Shown: one piece after another, positions 1-10,246 of the stretch
How the letters are laid out: every line of letters starts with the position of its first letter
Position numbering within the stretch: the stretch's first letter is position 1
Source of the DNA: Gnetum montanum
Taxonomy: Eukaryota > Streptophyta > Gnetopsida > Gnetales > Gnetaceae
Direction: 5' to 3'
Length of the DNA: 64,000 nucleotides
Assembly (NCBI GenBank): GCA_015680685.1
Contig: MNCI01006861.1
Coordinates: forward strand, 342,706 to 406,705
Program-made: the position numbers and the translations under genes
Notes under the pieces: model-generated
Database searches by the model: none
What the model was told of the DNA's origin: nothing
Seen by the model: only the letters and a program-made list of their open reading frames with translations

Positions 1-2
1 AG

Positions 3-1616
3 CCTACGATTTCAGTAGATCACACAAGGGGTGAGTTGTCATTGCAGACAGGAGGAGGGGAAAGCAGATGGTCACAACAGATCTCTGGGAACGCAGCGTC
101 TTTTCAAGTGCAATTAGAGATTGGTGAAGGGGCCACTGTGGTGGTCATGCAACACCAAGATGCCACGGGAGCAGCTGAAGTGGTCGCTAACCACATCAAA
201 GAATCTTTCAACGTACCTGTTGTGCCACCGGCAGATCTTTCAAGAGCACAGGATGCTCAAACTATCGCCAGAACCTCAATGACTCCTGTAGAACATGAAG
301 ATGTATTGGATAGATTGCTTCAAACAGGACAAGTTTTGACGTCCCTGTTTGACATCCCCCAGGATGTAACGGTAATTCAGTCAGACCTCATTTCAACAAA
401 GGGGAAGCTAGTCATATCCGAAGTAAGGGCTGAGCATGCTGAGGCTGAAGCGTAGAAATTACAAGAGCAGCTCATCGCCTTATAAGCAGCACAGCGGGAT
501 CCCTTGCGCTTGGTTTCTGCAGAACAGTTAGACAATTTTAGAATCAAGCAACTAACGAAATTAATTGCAGAAAATAAGAAGGTGGTAGAAGAAAAGGAGA
601 CGGCCACTTGGGATGCCTCCGCAACAAAGGCACAAACTCATGCACATCTTAAGGCACTCAAGTCCTTGCAAGAAGAGAATAAGCAGTTGGTTGCAGATAA
701 CCTTCAGTTGACTTCTGTGGAGAAGCAAAAGAATGTTCTCAATGAGCACTTTCATCGATTGCGAGAACAATTCATTCAAGTCAACCAAGATGTAAGCCGT
801 TTAGCTAGAGAAAATCGAACCCTCTCAATGGAGGAGGTACACGCTATTCGACAGAAATCAGCCATCAAGATCAGCGCGTGGCAGAATGAGGCTAAACGAC
901 ATGAGAAGCTGAAGGAGCATTTCCGTGATCAGGTGGGGATGTACAAACAGATCCTGGAGAAGGAGATCCATATGGCAAAAGCTCAAATCAACAACATCAG
1001 TGCCTAGCACACTGATTGGGGGGCCATATTAGACAGTTATGCCTATGCCCACCAAGTGGAAATTAAGAACCGGGACTTGCAGATCCAGGACTTAACTGAA
1101 TACATGGAGTTGGTAAACCTTCGATATGCCAACCTGGCCATGTTAACAGCAGGACGCCTGAGGTCAGAGCTCAAGTAGCAGGTAGCTTCCACCCATATCA
1201 AATATGAAGCAGAATTTGTAGAACGAAAGAAGTTGGCTAAAAAACTAGATGTTGCAAATTCTGAACTCGCGGTGGTAAAAGAAAGCTACTAAGGACAGAA
1301 AGATGTGGCAATCGACTTGGCTTGATGGATAACAGAACTTCATGAATACAAAGACAGAGCCAGAGCCTATGAAGAGGAACGACGGGTGTTCGTAGCATGG
1401 TACGTCAAAGCTAATCAGATGTTCATGCAACTACCCTGTCTGTGGAAAGTTCCGACTTCATCAAACATCGGAGCATCAGCATGGATGGCACAAGACCCTC
1501 GGACTGAAGAGGAGAAGCTCCAGGCTATTCTTTGGCATCATCAACCTTCAAAGCTCGGAGCACGTGACAAAGGGAAAGCACCCATGGAGGAGCCACCACC
1601 ACCTGGAACTACATGA
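3..1616 (+). pseudogene. ORF-X of an Athila-type gypsy element, C-terminal coiled-coil part, six in-frame stops
   Basis: One reading frame runs from before the window to TGA at 1614-1616, about 537 codons, with no frameshift. It is broken only by TAG 453, TAA 483, TAG 1005, TAG 1176, TAA 1290 and TGA 1323. Each stop is one C-to-T change from CAG, CAA or CGA. The product is rich in E, K, Q, L and A, with long heptad-like stretches (roughly codons 165-470, for example LKSLQEENKQLV and YEAEFVERKKLAKKL), and ends in a proline-rich tail (MEEPPPPGTT). I see no membrane segment or signal peptide. Homologous but more decayed copies lie at 35887-38672 and 50546-53372 (YEVEFKHHKE, EIANVELKVL). In all copies it sits between integrase and the 3' LTR, the position of the env-like ORF of Athila elements. 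Its function is unknown; a structural role is only a guess. Confidence 0.75.
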
Positions 1617-1782
1617 GTTCCACATTTTTGTAGTTGTAGCATTGTTTCTCTGTGTTGTGTCTTCCCACACTATTAGTCCATTTCTTTTTCTAGTTAATAA
1701 TCCCATACCTATCCACTATGTAATCACTGAAGCTTGTTCTCTTTGTAACTCGAGGACAAGTTTTTATTCAGTCGTTGGGGTA
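1617..1782 (+). other. 3' untranslated end of the Athila-type element, with polypurine tract
   Basis: Non-coding sequence between the ORF-X stop and the 3' LTR. The last ~90 bases (CCCATACCTATCCACTATGT ... GAGGACAAG ... TTATTCAGTCG) recur before LTR B, LTR C and the LTRs at 21300, 38904 and 53600. The segment ends in GTTGGGGTA directly before TGATGAG. Other copies read ATGGGGGTA, so this is the plus-strand priming polypurine tract. Confidence 0.7.
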
Positions 1783-2319
1783 TGATGAGACGCGGTTCGC
1801 ATAGGCCACGATATCGCGTATGCGATATCGCAGCTGAAGCGATATCACATCCCCCATGATATCGCCTATGCGATATCGCGTCCTTCCCTACGATATCGCG
1901 TACTCGATATCGCAGTCTACTGCCATGTCTATAAATAAGAGGCAGCTCTCCCTTACTTGGTAGTCCCAGTGGCAGTCATGCACGAGGTCCAAGATGTGTA
2001 TGGTTGATCAAGGAATCAGTTGCTCGTCGCACTTAGGCTAGATTAGATTTTCTTACCCTTTTCCTCTTAGCTTAGATTTAGTCAAATATTATTTTCCACT
2101 GCCTTCAGGAGTAGCATTAGATTAGGACACATCATACACCTCATCTAGACTAAACCATACGTGACATATGCAAAACTAGTCTAGGTGGGAAGACATCGAA
2201 CTGCGACCTAAGGCTAACTATCTAGGTGCCACAACTAGTCCATCTGCAGAGTTCGACCAGATTGCGCGTGCGACGCTCGTTTCATATGGTTGAGTGTAGG
2301 GGTACCTCATCACTCATCA
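1783..2319 (+). repeat. LTR A of an Athila-type element (GATATCGC subfamily)
   Basis: A 537 bp LTR that begins TGATGAG after a polypurine tract and ends CTCATCA, giving a 7 bp terminal inverted repeat. U3 holds a cluster of GATATCGC palindromes, followed by a TATA box (TCTATAAATAAG near 1928). The 3' half (TAGTCCCAGT, GTGTATGGTTGA, ACACCTCATCTAGACTAAACCATA, GGGGTACC) aligns with LTRs B and C. It is the 3' LTR of the element whose ORF-X opens the window. CpG is far more common here than in neighbouring LTRs, which suggests a younger or less methylated copy. Confidence 0.8.
1809..1914 (+). repeat. Cluster of GATATCGC / GCGATATC palindromes in U3
   Basis: Within about 105 bp, GATATCGC or its complement recurs some seven times, paired as facing arms (CGATATCGCGTATGCGATATCGC and similar). 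It lies just upstream of the TATA box. The same cluster occurs in the inverted LTR at 20870-20930. Seen directly; a regulatory role is inferred. Confidence 0.85.
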
Positions 2320-2472
2320 ATGTCTATGTCCAAATTTTTTTTAATCCTTCACTGTGGCATGAATAAATTCCTCATCAGTCAATAATCCCATACCTATCCA
2401 CTATATAATCAAATGAACTTGCTCTTCACTTTCGTTGACTTGAGGACAAGTTGGTATTCAGTCGTGGGGGTA
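2320..2472 (+). repeat. Second copy of the pre-LTR segment between LTR A and LTR B
   Basis: From about 2380 to 2472 this repeats the segment before LTR A (CCCATACCTATCCACTAT, GAGGACAAGTT, TATTCAGTCG) and ends in the polypurine tract GTGGGGGTA. So two 3' ends of related elements stand in tandem, with the coding interior missing between them. The first 60 bp have no recognised match. Confidence 0.65.
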
Positions 2473-3406
2473 TGATGAGTCATGGTCTATTAGGCCCAGT
2501 TATCAGAGTCCTAGTTTGATAGGTCCTGATATTGGATCCTCGATATCGAGGTTTCATTAACTAGGCTACATATACGAGGCCCTGTATACGCGGCCACGTA
2601 TACACGACCCCATCAACGCATCGACCCATGTGTTAACGTGGCCCCGTTTACGCAAAGTCTATTTTTAGCTATAAATAAGTGTGCACTGGCCACACTTAGC
2701 ATCTTTCGAGTAGTTGTAGCTAGACTCTTGTAGTTTGTTCTCACAAGCGTTAGAATATTTTCCCAGTGCATGCCCATAGTGTGATGCTTGTAATTGTACG
2801 GAACCTTTATTTGAGTGTGAGGTACTTGGACACGCACATGATCGGCAATGAAGATCAAGATTACTTCATCATTGTAGCATTCACTTAGTTTTAATTATTT
2901 AATTATTATTATTATTTATTGTTTTCTTAGTTAATATTTCTTTACCATCATTTACTATTCTTTTTGTTAACTACGGAATGAGTACGAATTAATCACGGGC
3001 ATTTAAGTGTGACTACTTGGTAACCCAGTAGCGTACCTAGGATCTACGCTTGGTAATCCTAGTAGTAGTTGTGCATGAGGTCTAAGATGTGTATGGATGA
3101 TTAAGAAATGAATGCTAATTGCACTTAGGCTAGCTTAGAATTCATTTCCTATTGCTTATTAGTTTAATCAAGATTATTTTCCATTGTCTCTAGGAGTAGC
3201 ACTAGTTTAGGATCACATCATACACCTCACTCTGGACTAAACCATACATGACAAAGCAAATACTAGTCCAGGTGGAAAGATAGCAAACTTTGATCAACGT
3301 GTAACTATCTAGATACCACAACTAGCCTGTCCATGGAGTTCGACCGGATTGTGCGTGAACACTCCTATTTGTATGGTTGAGTGTAGTGGTACCTTGCCAC
3401 TCATCA
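2473..3406 (+). repeat. LTR B of an Athila-type element
   Basis: About 934 bp, starting TGATGAG right after GTGGGGGTA and ending CTCATCA. U3 has repeated TATACG-type words (ACATATACGAGG, TGTATACGCGG, CGTATACACGA) and a TATA box AGCTATAAATAAG near 2669. The downstream half matches LTR A. U3 is unrelated to LTRs A and C, so this is a distinct subfamily and not the partner of either. Confidence 0.75.
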
Positions 3407-3981
3407 CTTAGTTAGTTACTTCTTGGTTTTTGTACTTAACCTTCCATAACCATTAATCATCCACAGAGCCCACAGACTCTTTGGTTTGAAGTTATGCAAG
3501 GGCATAAGAGGCTTGTGCCTACTTTTAGGAGGACCCAGTTGCATATCTTTTGGTTGGGTTAGTTAAGTGCTTTATCCTTAGACACTCTTACAATCAAATC
3601 TTTTTGTTTACCCCATCAATGACATCCAATTGTACACATCTTTACAACAGTTTTTAGTGAATTCTTCTTTTCATTGTTGTGAATTGTTATATCCTTTTCA
3701 AATATTTCCTTGTATTAAAATTTTTCAAATTTAATGGAGCACTTAATTTAACTAACCTTATTTGTCATCCTTTTTGCTAACACTACTTAAGGAACTAATC
3801 AATCACAATCGTAACCTAGCTGAGATGAGACAAGACATTTAACTAGAATGTGTTACAAATTACATATTAATTCATGCTTCTATTGTGATTGCAGTGGGAA
3901 GCATGGACTAGAAGCAGGACTATCTTCACTAAAGATGATGTAGTAGTACCATACAATGAGGATTGTTTGTGACTATTGAAT

Positions 3982-4024
<43 letters not shown>

Positions 4025-4274
4025 CTTCTACTGCTAAAGAGGTGTTGGATGTTAGTGTTATTCAAGGTGTTCACCTCTCTTATCATGAACACCCAATGTT
4101 GTAAAAATATTGTAATCTCGTATACTTGGGCACTTAGCGTTGTATGTATATTTCATTTGAGTTAGTTTGTCATGTTCGTCAATAATTCCATACCTATCCA
4201 ATATGTTATATTGTAAAAAAATTGTTCCTCCTCTTCTTCACTCAAGGGTGAGTTTTTATTTAGTCATGGGGGTA
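3407..4274 (+). mobile_element. 3' internal fragment of an Athila-type element
   Basis: 3440-3630 matches the spacer between integrase and ORF-X of the longer copies near 18850-19030, 34990-35180 and 49640-49830 (CTTTGGTTTGAAGTTATGCAAGG, AAGTGCTTTATCCTTAGACACT). 4170-4274 is the usual pre-LTR end with GAGTTTTTATTTAGTC and polypurine tract ATGGGGGTA. No coding frame survives. The segment joins LTR B without a primer-binding site, so the interior has lost gag-pol and most of ORF-X. Confidence 0.6.
3987..4021 (+). repeat. (CT)n microsatellite
   Basis: An uninterrupted dinucleotide run of about 17 CT units inside the decayed 3' internal fragment. Confidence 0.95.
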
Positions 4275-5119
4275 TGATGAATCACCGTTTGTCTGCAACT
4301 GTGATGTTGGGGCCTTGGTCTAATGTTGCATATCTAATGTTAGGGTATATTCCCCAAGTCTATAAATACCATGCCTGGGCTCCCATTTTGAGTCAATTTT
4401 TTGATAGTCAATTTTCAGTCATTCTTAGTCAAAGTAGCGAAGCTCTTGTAGTTTATTTTTTTCAAAGTTAGAATATTTTCTAAGTGCTCATAGAAGGAGT
4501 CTAAAGTATGTATGATTCTTTGTTCAAGCACTGATGTGCTTGAGCGCAATAGTGTGATGGGAATAAAATGAACTCTTTTGATAATCCTTGCAGCACTAAG
4601 AATAACTTAACATTTTCTTTAATGCATTTTACTTTCTTGCTCTTTATTTTAATGCATTTGAATTAAGCAATTTATATTCAATAGTTAATGAATGCAAGCA
4701 TGCCCACTTTGAGCATTCATATAGTACTTGGTAACCTAGAAATACTTAACGTTTGGTAGCCCAGTAATTCTATATGTGTTCGTGTTCAAGATGTGTCTAG
4801 GAAAGTGGGGCGGTTACTTGTGTTAGGCTAGCTATGCAATAGACATTAGTTTTCAATCTACTCTATCCTTATTCTTTTTGTAGGTGATTACATCCATAAA
4901 ATATAAAACGACAAAAATTTATATATCGCATATACACTTAAACCATAACCTTGAGCCTTACAAGTGTAGTTGGAAAGACAATGAATGTTCTCAACATTGT
5001 TTCACTTCCTAGAGAAACTAGTGTACGAGATAACTATAGGTCCATGAAATTTGACTAGATCATGCATAATGCTTTAGTGATTAGTATGGTTGGGCATAGG
5101 GGTACCTCGTCACTCATCA
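4275..5119 (+). repeat. LTR C of an Athila-type element
   Basis: 845 bp from TGATGAATCAC to CTCATCA, with polypurine tract ATGGGGGTA just upstream. TATA box (GTCTATAAATACC) near 4361; AATAAA in GGGAATAAAATG near 4560; then the typical R/U5 words (GCATTTGAATTAAG, ACTTGGTAACC, CTAGTGTACGAG, GGGGTACCTCGTCACTCATCA). U3 differs from LTRs A and B. The sequence after it is unrelated, so this is the 3' boundary of that element. Confidence 0.75.
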
Positions 5120-6317
5120 CCCATGTTGTGATTTAGAAGCAAGATAACAAAATGAATTCAAAAAGTCTAATTCAAGGTAATAGAAGGTCATAGCTACATA
5201 TGAAAATATAGTAAAAGCACATAGTCAAAGCTCAAGTCCCAAGAAAAGAAAAATATCAAGTAAAGCTAAAATCATTATTTTGTAAATAGGGACCAAAGCC
5301 ATGTCATTTATATTTGAATTATTATGCCACATAAGATAAGATAAGAAATTCTATTATTTTTACTTTTATTAAAAGATTGATGGTCAAATGTAATTAGAGA
5401 ATGGTCCCAATATTTCATGTCTCTTGAATTTCTAGCTCAATTTTCCATAAAATAATCTTGTCCCATTATATTCTATTATGGCCCCATCATTTGATTATAA
5501 ATATGTGGACAAATCATGTTTGTAATTGAAGTAATGGAAGAACTTGATGGCATTGAGGCAATTTGATGCTACATCAATAATATAGTTTATGATTACAAAA
5601 TTTTCCACTCTAATTATGGATCGAGAACTTAGAAGGGGGGTTGAATAAGTTTCCAAATTTAAAATTGCACCAGCTTCACCAACAAAAAAAATTTCATGTG
5701 GTTCCCTAACTTGGATATGTCCACATTTGGAGGGTAGAATCCATCCACAACTCTAGACTTTGTTTCTTAAAAAAATGTGGTTTGAAGAGCACCACACATT
5801 GTACAAGCTTTGAGCTTCGCTTCAGAATGTTTCGTCACTATGATTCCACTCAACCCCACAATGGCCCAATAAGCTTAGAATGTGGTTTTAACGATCCCAC
5901 AAACTTTACGAAATCAAGCTCCACTTTGGAGGTTTTTGATACTACAAAATCACTCAATCTCGCAAGATCTCAACAAGCTCAATATGGCTGCCTTCTCGCA
6001 AGAATCAAATCAACCCCACAGAGCTACAAGAAAGAAAATTAACAAGAGAGTGTAACTACACTTTACAAGTTCCTTGCATTGAAGCTCTTACAAAACAACA
6101 TACAAATGATATACGATGAAGAACACATGTATACAATGATGATCTAATTGTGTGAATAATGCTCTTTAACTCTAATGAATTCCTCTTTGTTTTACATTGT
6201 TTGAACTTTCCCCTTGAAATTCAATGTAGCTCTCAACAACTACTTGAGATGTGTAATTCAAAGTGGAGACATCTTTCTATCAGCATTGTTAATTCTAGAA
6301 TGACATCTCCTTGGAAT
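5120..6317. other. AT-rich DNA without a recognisable gene
   Basis: No coding region is supported. The motif CTTAGAAGGGGGGTTGAATAAG near 5628 resembles a short sequence dispersed in many plant repeats; I cannot assign the element. An 86-codon open frame at 5782-6042 has no recognisable domain. Confidence 0.4.
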
Positions 6318-6372
6318 GATATCTAGCTATAGATATCTCCCTATAGACATCTATCTTCAAAGATAGATGTCT
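6318..6372. repeat. Two adjacent perfect hairpins
   Basis: 6318-6337 is GATATCTA, a 4-base loop GCTA, then TAGATATC (8 bp stem). 6345-6372 is a 13 bp perfect stem (AGACATCTATCTT / AAGATAGATGTCT) with a 2-base loop CA. The surrounding sequence repeats GACATCT words. This could be foldback or MITE DNA; no family is recognised. Confidence 0.8.
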
Positions 6373-7180
6373 TCTTGCAAATGTCTATCTTCAAGGATAA
6401 ACTTCTACTATTTTTCATCAATGTTTACTCTACTTTTGTACTTTGGAGTTTGAGGCATTCCCTTGTCCATTTGACATCTTGGTAGTCTTCAGAACATCTT
6501 TTTTTGACTCATAGATGTAATGATGGAACACGTTAGTCGTTGGAAATATCGAGCAAAGTTCCGTGTACACAGTTCCAACCCAGAACCGTGCAAGGGCCAT
6601 GCTAGAGAAAACGAATTCAAGGTGCCCTGAACGGTCTTCTCGATTAGACAGGGACTTACTTAATCAGTAAAATTTTGTAATAACTGGATTACAAGATGTT
6701 GATTTCAATGAGGAGATATGATATCGATAATCTCGAAGGTAACGAGAGTGATGTAAATGATTCAAAGCAATTGCAAAATTTATGTAGATAGGATGCAATA
6801 AATTGGATTTAGAGAATGTGTGATCCTGAGATATGGGATTTGGCTTATAAAAAAATATGTTAAATACAATGATTGCAGGTAGACTTCGATTTAGATGAAG
6901 CACATGCCAAGAATAGGAAAAGCTATTTAGAGATGAAACAAGCAAAGGCTAATCTACCTTGTTCTAGCCAATCTGGGCGCAAGGGAGTCAGACCCGAAGC
7001 AGGACGTCCGCTAGCTAGCAATTTCTGATCAAAAGCTCTTGTTGGTCACCTTTGACGTTCTTACGGTTGTCGATCCTCTTTTGTTCTCTCACAAGTCTTC
7101 GCCACAAATTGTCAACAATTTCCAATGACAGAAGATTGCTCCCTGAGAAAATTTTTGCCCCCTTTTGATCATTGTCAACT

Positions 7181-7195
7181 GGAGTATTTATAAGG
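7181..7195 (-). promoter_or_regulatory. TATA box of a putative minus-strand LTR or promoter
   Basis: On the minus strand the sequence is CCTTATAAATACTCC. It is preceded on that strand by a hairpin-rich, CpG-containing stretch (7620 down to 7290) and followed by about 600 bp that is richer in G and C than its surroundings. The order resembles U3-TATA-R/U5 of LTR A, but no termini, primer site or coding region was found. Confidence 0.35.
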
Positions 7196-7287
7196 TTAGG
7201 GTCAGGAGAAAAACGTGATTTAGATGACGTGTGTCCTGAACCTACAAAATGCCATTGACTTGGTGTGTTTGTGGTTGAAGCTTGTGG

Positions 7288-7618
7288 TGCTATGCTGCAT
7301 TATGCTCTAAAGCATAGCGTGTCGTAATCTACCCTTGCTGGAGCTTTGACAACAAACTGTCCTGCGGTTACGCCGTAATACTCTAGAGAGTGTATCGTGA
7401 CATAAGAACCGCCAATGCCTGAATTTTGTTATCTCTATTGTTGTAATTAAATCAATCATTTGCTTGCATTACACTGCATTATGCTACATTACGCTGCATA
7501 GCGTAACTCGGCGTAACATAGCAAACCTGCAAAATTGAAGTGTTTTCGCTACGCATCCTTTGTTTCTATTCAGTCTTTCTGGAGTCTATTATGCTGCGCT
7601 GCATAGCATAGCATAACG
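7288..7618. repeat. Cluster of ATGCTGCAT / GCATAGCGTAA words and hairpins
   Basis: Three groups of related words lie at 7290-7322, 7463-7522 and 7588-7618 (CTATGCTGCATTATGCT, TTACGCTGCATAGCGTAA, GCTGCATAGCATAGCATAACG). TTACGCT-GCAT-AGCGTAA is a perfect 7 bp stem with a 4-base loop. They lie upstream, on the minus strand, of the TATA box at 7181-7195. Confidence 0.6.
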
Positions 7619-7630
7619 GGTCTTAAACTG

Positions 7631-8900
7631 AAGGAAGATTGTTTGAAATGTGCTACTTGTGGCAATCCTTTACATAAACTTCAAGACTTTGCCGAATCAT
7701 CGAGGTCTCGAAATTTCACGGTGTTTCAATAGACTCCTCTTGTATCTTAGCTCATATCTTGTCATCCCAATGTAGCTCTCATTTTGAAATCTTGGATCTT
7801 CTTATCATCTCATTCTAGCTCTTTTTTCACTTAGAATTTGCTCTTTGTCCTAGTCTAATGTCTTGATACATTAAGGCTCTTAATTATGCTATTGCTCTGA
7901 TCTCATCATGCTCTTAATCTATCCTTAGAACTACAAAGCAATACAAACACATTTTCCATATTCTACATTTTCTATGTTTTTGATATACCAAAAGGTCAAC
8001 ACCAACAACTTTTATCATCTATCATCAATTCATCATATTCACCAATTCTCATTAATTAAGAATTTGAAAAATCACATATGGGACCATTTTTGTGTTATAG
8101 ATTTCAACCATCAAATCAACTCAAATTAATTCCAAAATTTTTAAGAAGGTAGATTGTTGAAAGATCTTTGTATCAAGTATTTACTCACTAGATAAACTCT
8201 CTTAGATAATAGAGGTATTCATCCTGCAAATCAACAATTTTTGTTATCGATTCTAAACGATTTTATTCTAGAGCCCTTTTTCAGATCAAATTTGAATAAT
8301 CAAATAAATTTCCATTGATCTAAAATTTTATAGGCTGATAGATTTCAAAAAATCTTTACAATGAGTTTAAGATTAGCCAAAACTCATCCCAATCGCAAAG
8401 ATATCACAACTGCAAAATTAGACAAAAAATCAGTTTTTCCTAGTTAGGCTATGCACATCATCTGATATATTGGGCTACCAAAAATCTGTAAAAATAAAAA
8501 TATTTTCAAATTCTCTTACATCCTAAAAAATTTATAGATGCTTTGTTTTACATTGTAATCACCTACTCAACATATTTGATATTTTGAATATTTATTAAAA
8601 GCATTCTTTTGTTTAAAGTTTTAATAACTATTGATAACTATGTACATCATTTTATATTCCTCTATCAGAAAGCCTTGTCTTCCATTCATAGCTATTTTGC
8701 ATCCATTAAATTAATTCCTTTTTATTATCTTGTAAGATGCTAAACAAAGCTTTTTATTCTCTCAAACCTATCCATGTTAAAGTTACATCAAAAGTTTGAT
8801 GAAGTTGTGGTTTTCTTAAAGTTGGCAAGTTGTTTGTGGTTTTTCATCAATATTTACTTAGAAGGCATATACTTAAATTAAAATTTAGCATTGCTTGTTA
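7631..8900. other. AT-rich DNA without a recognisable gene
   Basis: No coding, RNA or repeat signature that I can support. Stop codons are dense in all frames. Confidence 0.4.
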
Positions 8901-8972
8901 GAATTCAACATTCAAACTCATGACTTGGATCTACCAGAGTCTTATCACTAAGCTAACACCTCTAATTTCTAA
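8901..8972 (-). repeat. tRNA-derived SINE-like head
   Basis: On the minus strand it reads GAGGTGTTAGCTTAGTGATAAG ... GTCATGAGTTTGAATG. TTAGCTTAGTGATAAG resembles a tRNA box A, and GAGTTTGAATG a decayed box B (GGTTCGAATC). A related copy lies in the opposite orientation at 9443-9520. It is too short to assign to a family. Confidence 0.4.
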
Positions 8973-9442
8973 TGCTTTTCTCTATATAGTACACTATCTC
9001 TCCAATAATGTACCAGTGAAGGCTCAACAAAGAAAGCTAAATGTTATTTCAAAAGTAATTCCAACATGAAAAAAAAATAATAACTAAAAAAAATAAAACT
9101 TTATTAAGTTTGTCAGCCCTCTTGATTTATTGGACAATAGAAATATACATGTTATGAGCCTTTGAAAACATTAGTAATAAAATTACAGAGGATTCTTGGT
9201 AACATTTGGAACAAATTAACTAAATTTAAAGTGTAATATTCCATCTATATCTAATGTTCTATAATGCAAGACATTTCAGTAAAATGTGGTATTCATCTTT
9301 AATGCTATTTATATGATATAATCAATATATTCGTTGTTCATAGGAAATTTTGTGCCACCTACCTATTTCAACTCTTAGATGATGAGATTGAGATTCCATT
9401 GTTGTTTTAGAAATTATGCCTTGTAATCCATGAGTTAACAAT

Positions 9443-9520
9443 GAGGTGTTAGTCTATTGGTAAGTCTCTTGATTTGAAATCTCCAAGTTATGGATGTGAT
9501 TTTGGTAGACAATTTTGAGT
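9443..9520 (+). repeat. tRNA-derived SINE-like head, opposite orientation
   Basis: GAGGTGTTAGTCTATTGGTAAG is close to the start of the minus-strand copy at 8901-8972, followed by CCAAGTTATGGATGTG in place of CCAAGTCATGAGTTTG. The two copies face each other across about 470 bp. Confidence 0.35.
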
Positions 9521-9575
9521 TATATATATTGGGGTATATCTATATTATAATTATTTTGGGGACCAATGTTCCTTT

Positions 9576-9603
9576 CCCCTCTACCCCCACCCCCATCACC
9601 CCC
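9576..9603 (-). other. G-quadruplex-capable tract
   Basis: The minus strand has four G runs of 4-5 bases separated by 1-4 bases (GGGGG-TGAT-GGGGG-T-GGGGG-TAGA-GGGG). A similar plus-strand tract occurs at 61375-61402. Confidence 0.7.
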
Positions 9604-10246
9604 ATTATAACTCATGAAGAATAGCAACTAATGAGAAGTTGGGTATTTTAACACTCAACCATACAAGTCACAAGTGTTCACACATGACTAGGTTATAATC
9701 TATAGATAGATAATGTAAGTATACTAATGAGTTGAGATTAGGTTCGTGATCATTATTTTATCACTTAGAGTTATTGAGGTGTAAAACATATGGTTTAATT
9801 CTTAGTGAGGTATATGATAAATTGATGTTGTTTGGCTCTAAGTATGCTAAGTGTGAACATGATGAAAATGATTATAAATTCTAGTTATAAGTAAAATGAA
9901 AATGTAAATTGATTATATCCTATGGCAATAAGTATCAGCTCCTAGTTTTCTATACATGTCCTAGGATGATGTAACTGTTATTGGGATTACTAGGTAAATT
10001 CACTATAGAGAAAATCAAGCAAAGTCACCCCTAGATTACAAAATAATTATACTTTACACTCAAAACTAGCTATACTTATTTCACCTTAGTAATAAGCATT
10101 GGAATTATAAATGGCTTAAGAAATGTAAATGACTTAGTGAAAGTAAACATTATGAAAAGTAAATCTATTTGAAGTGATATGCTACAATGATGAAGAACAA
10201 TCTCTTTCTTTATTTCCATTCATGAATTGTGTCCAAGAATAATTCA
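9604..10246. other. AT-rich DNA without a recognisable gene
   Basis: No feature supported. The words ATACAAGTCACAAGTG and ACTCAACC near 9650 faintly recall LTR U5 sequence, but not enough to call. Confidence 0.35.

Noticed and set aside
2473-5119. LTR B and LTR C as the two ends of one element
   Set aside because: Their U3 regions do not match and no primer site follows LTR B.
5782-6042. Protein-coding gene of 86 codons
   Set aside because: No recognisable domain, no supporting context, and length compatible with chance.
8901-9520. Functional tRNA genes
   Set aside because: The box A-like and box B-like words are decayed and no cloverleaf can be formed.
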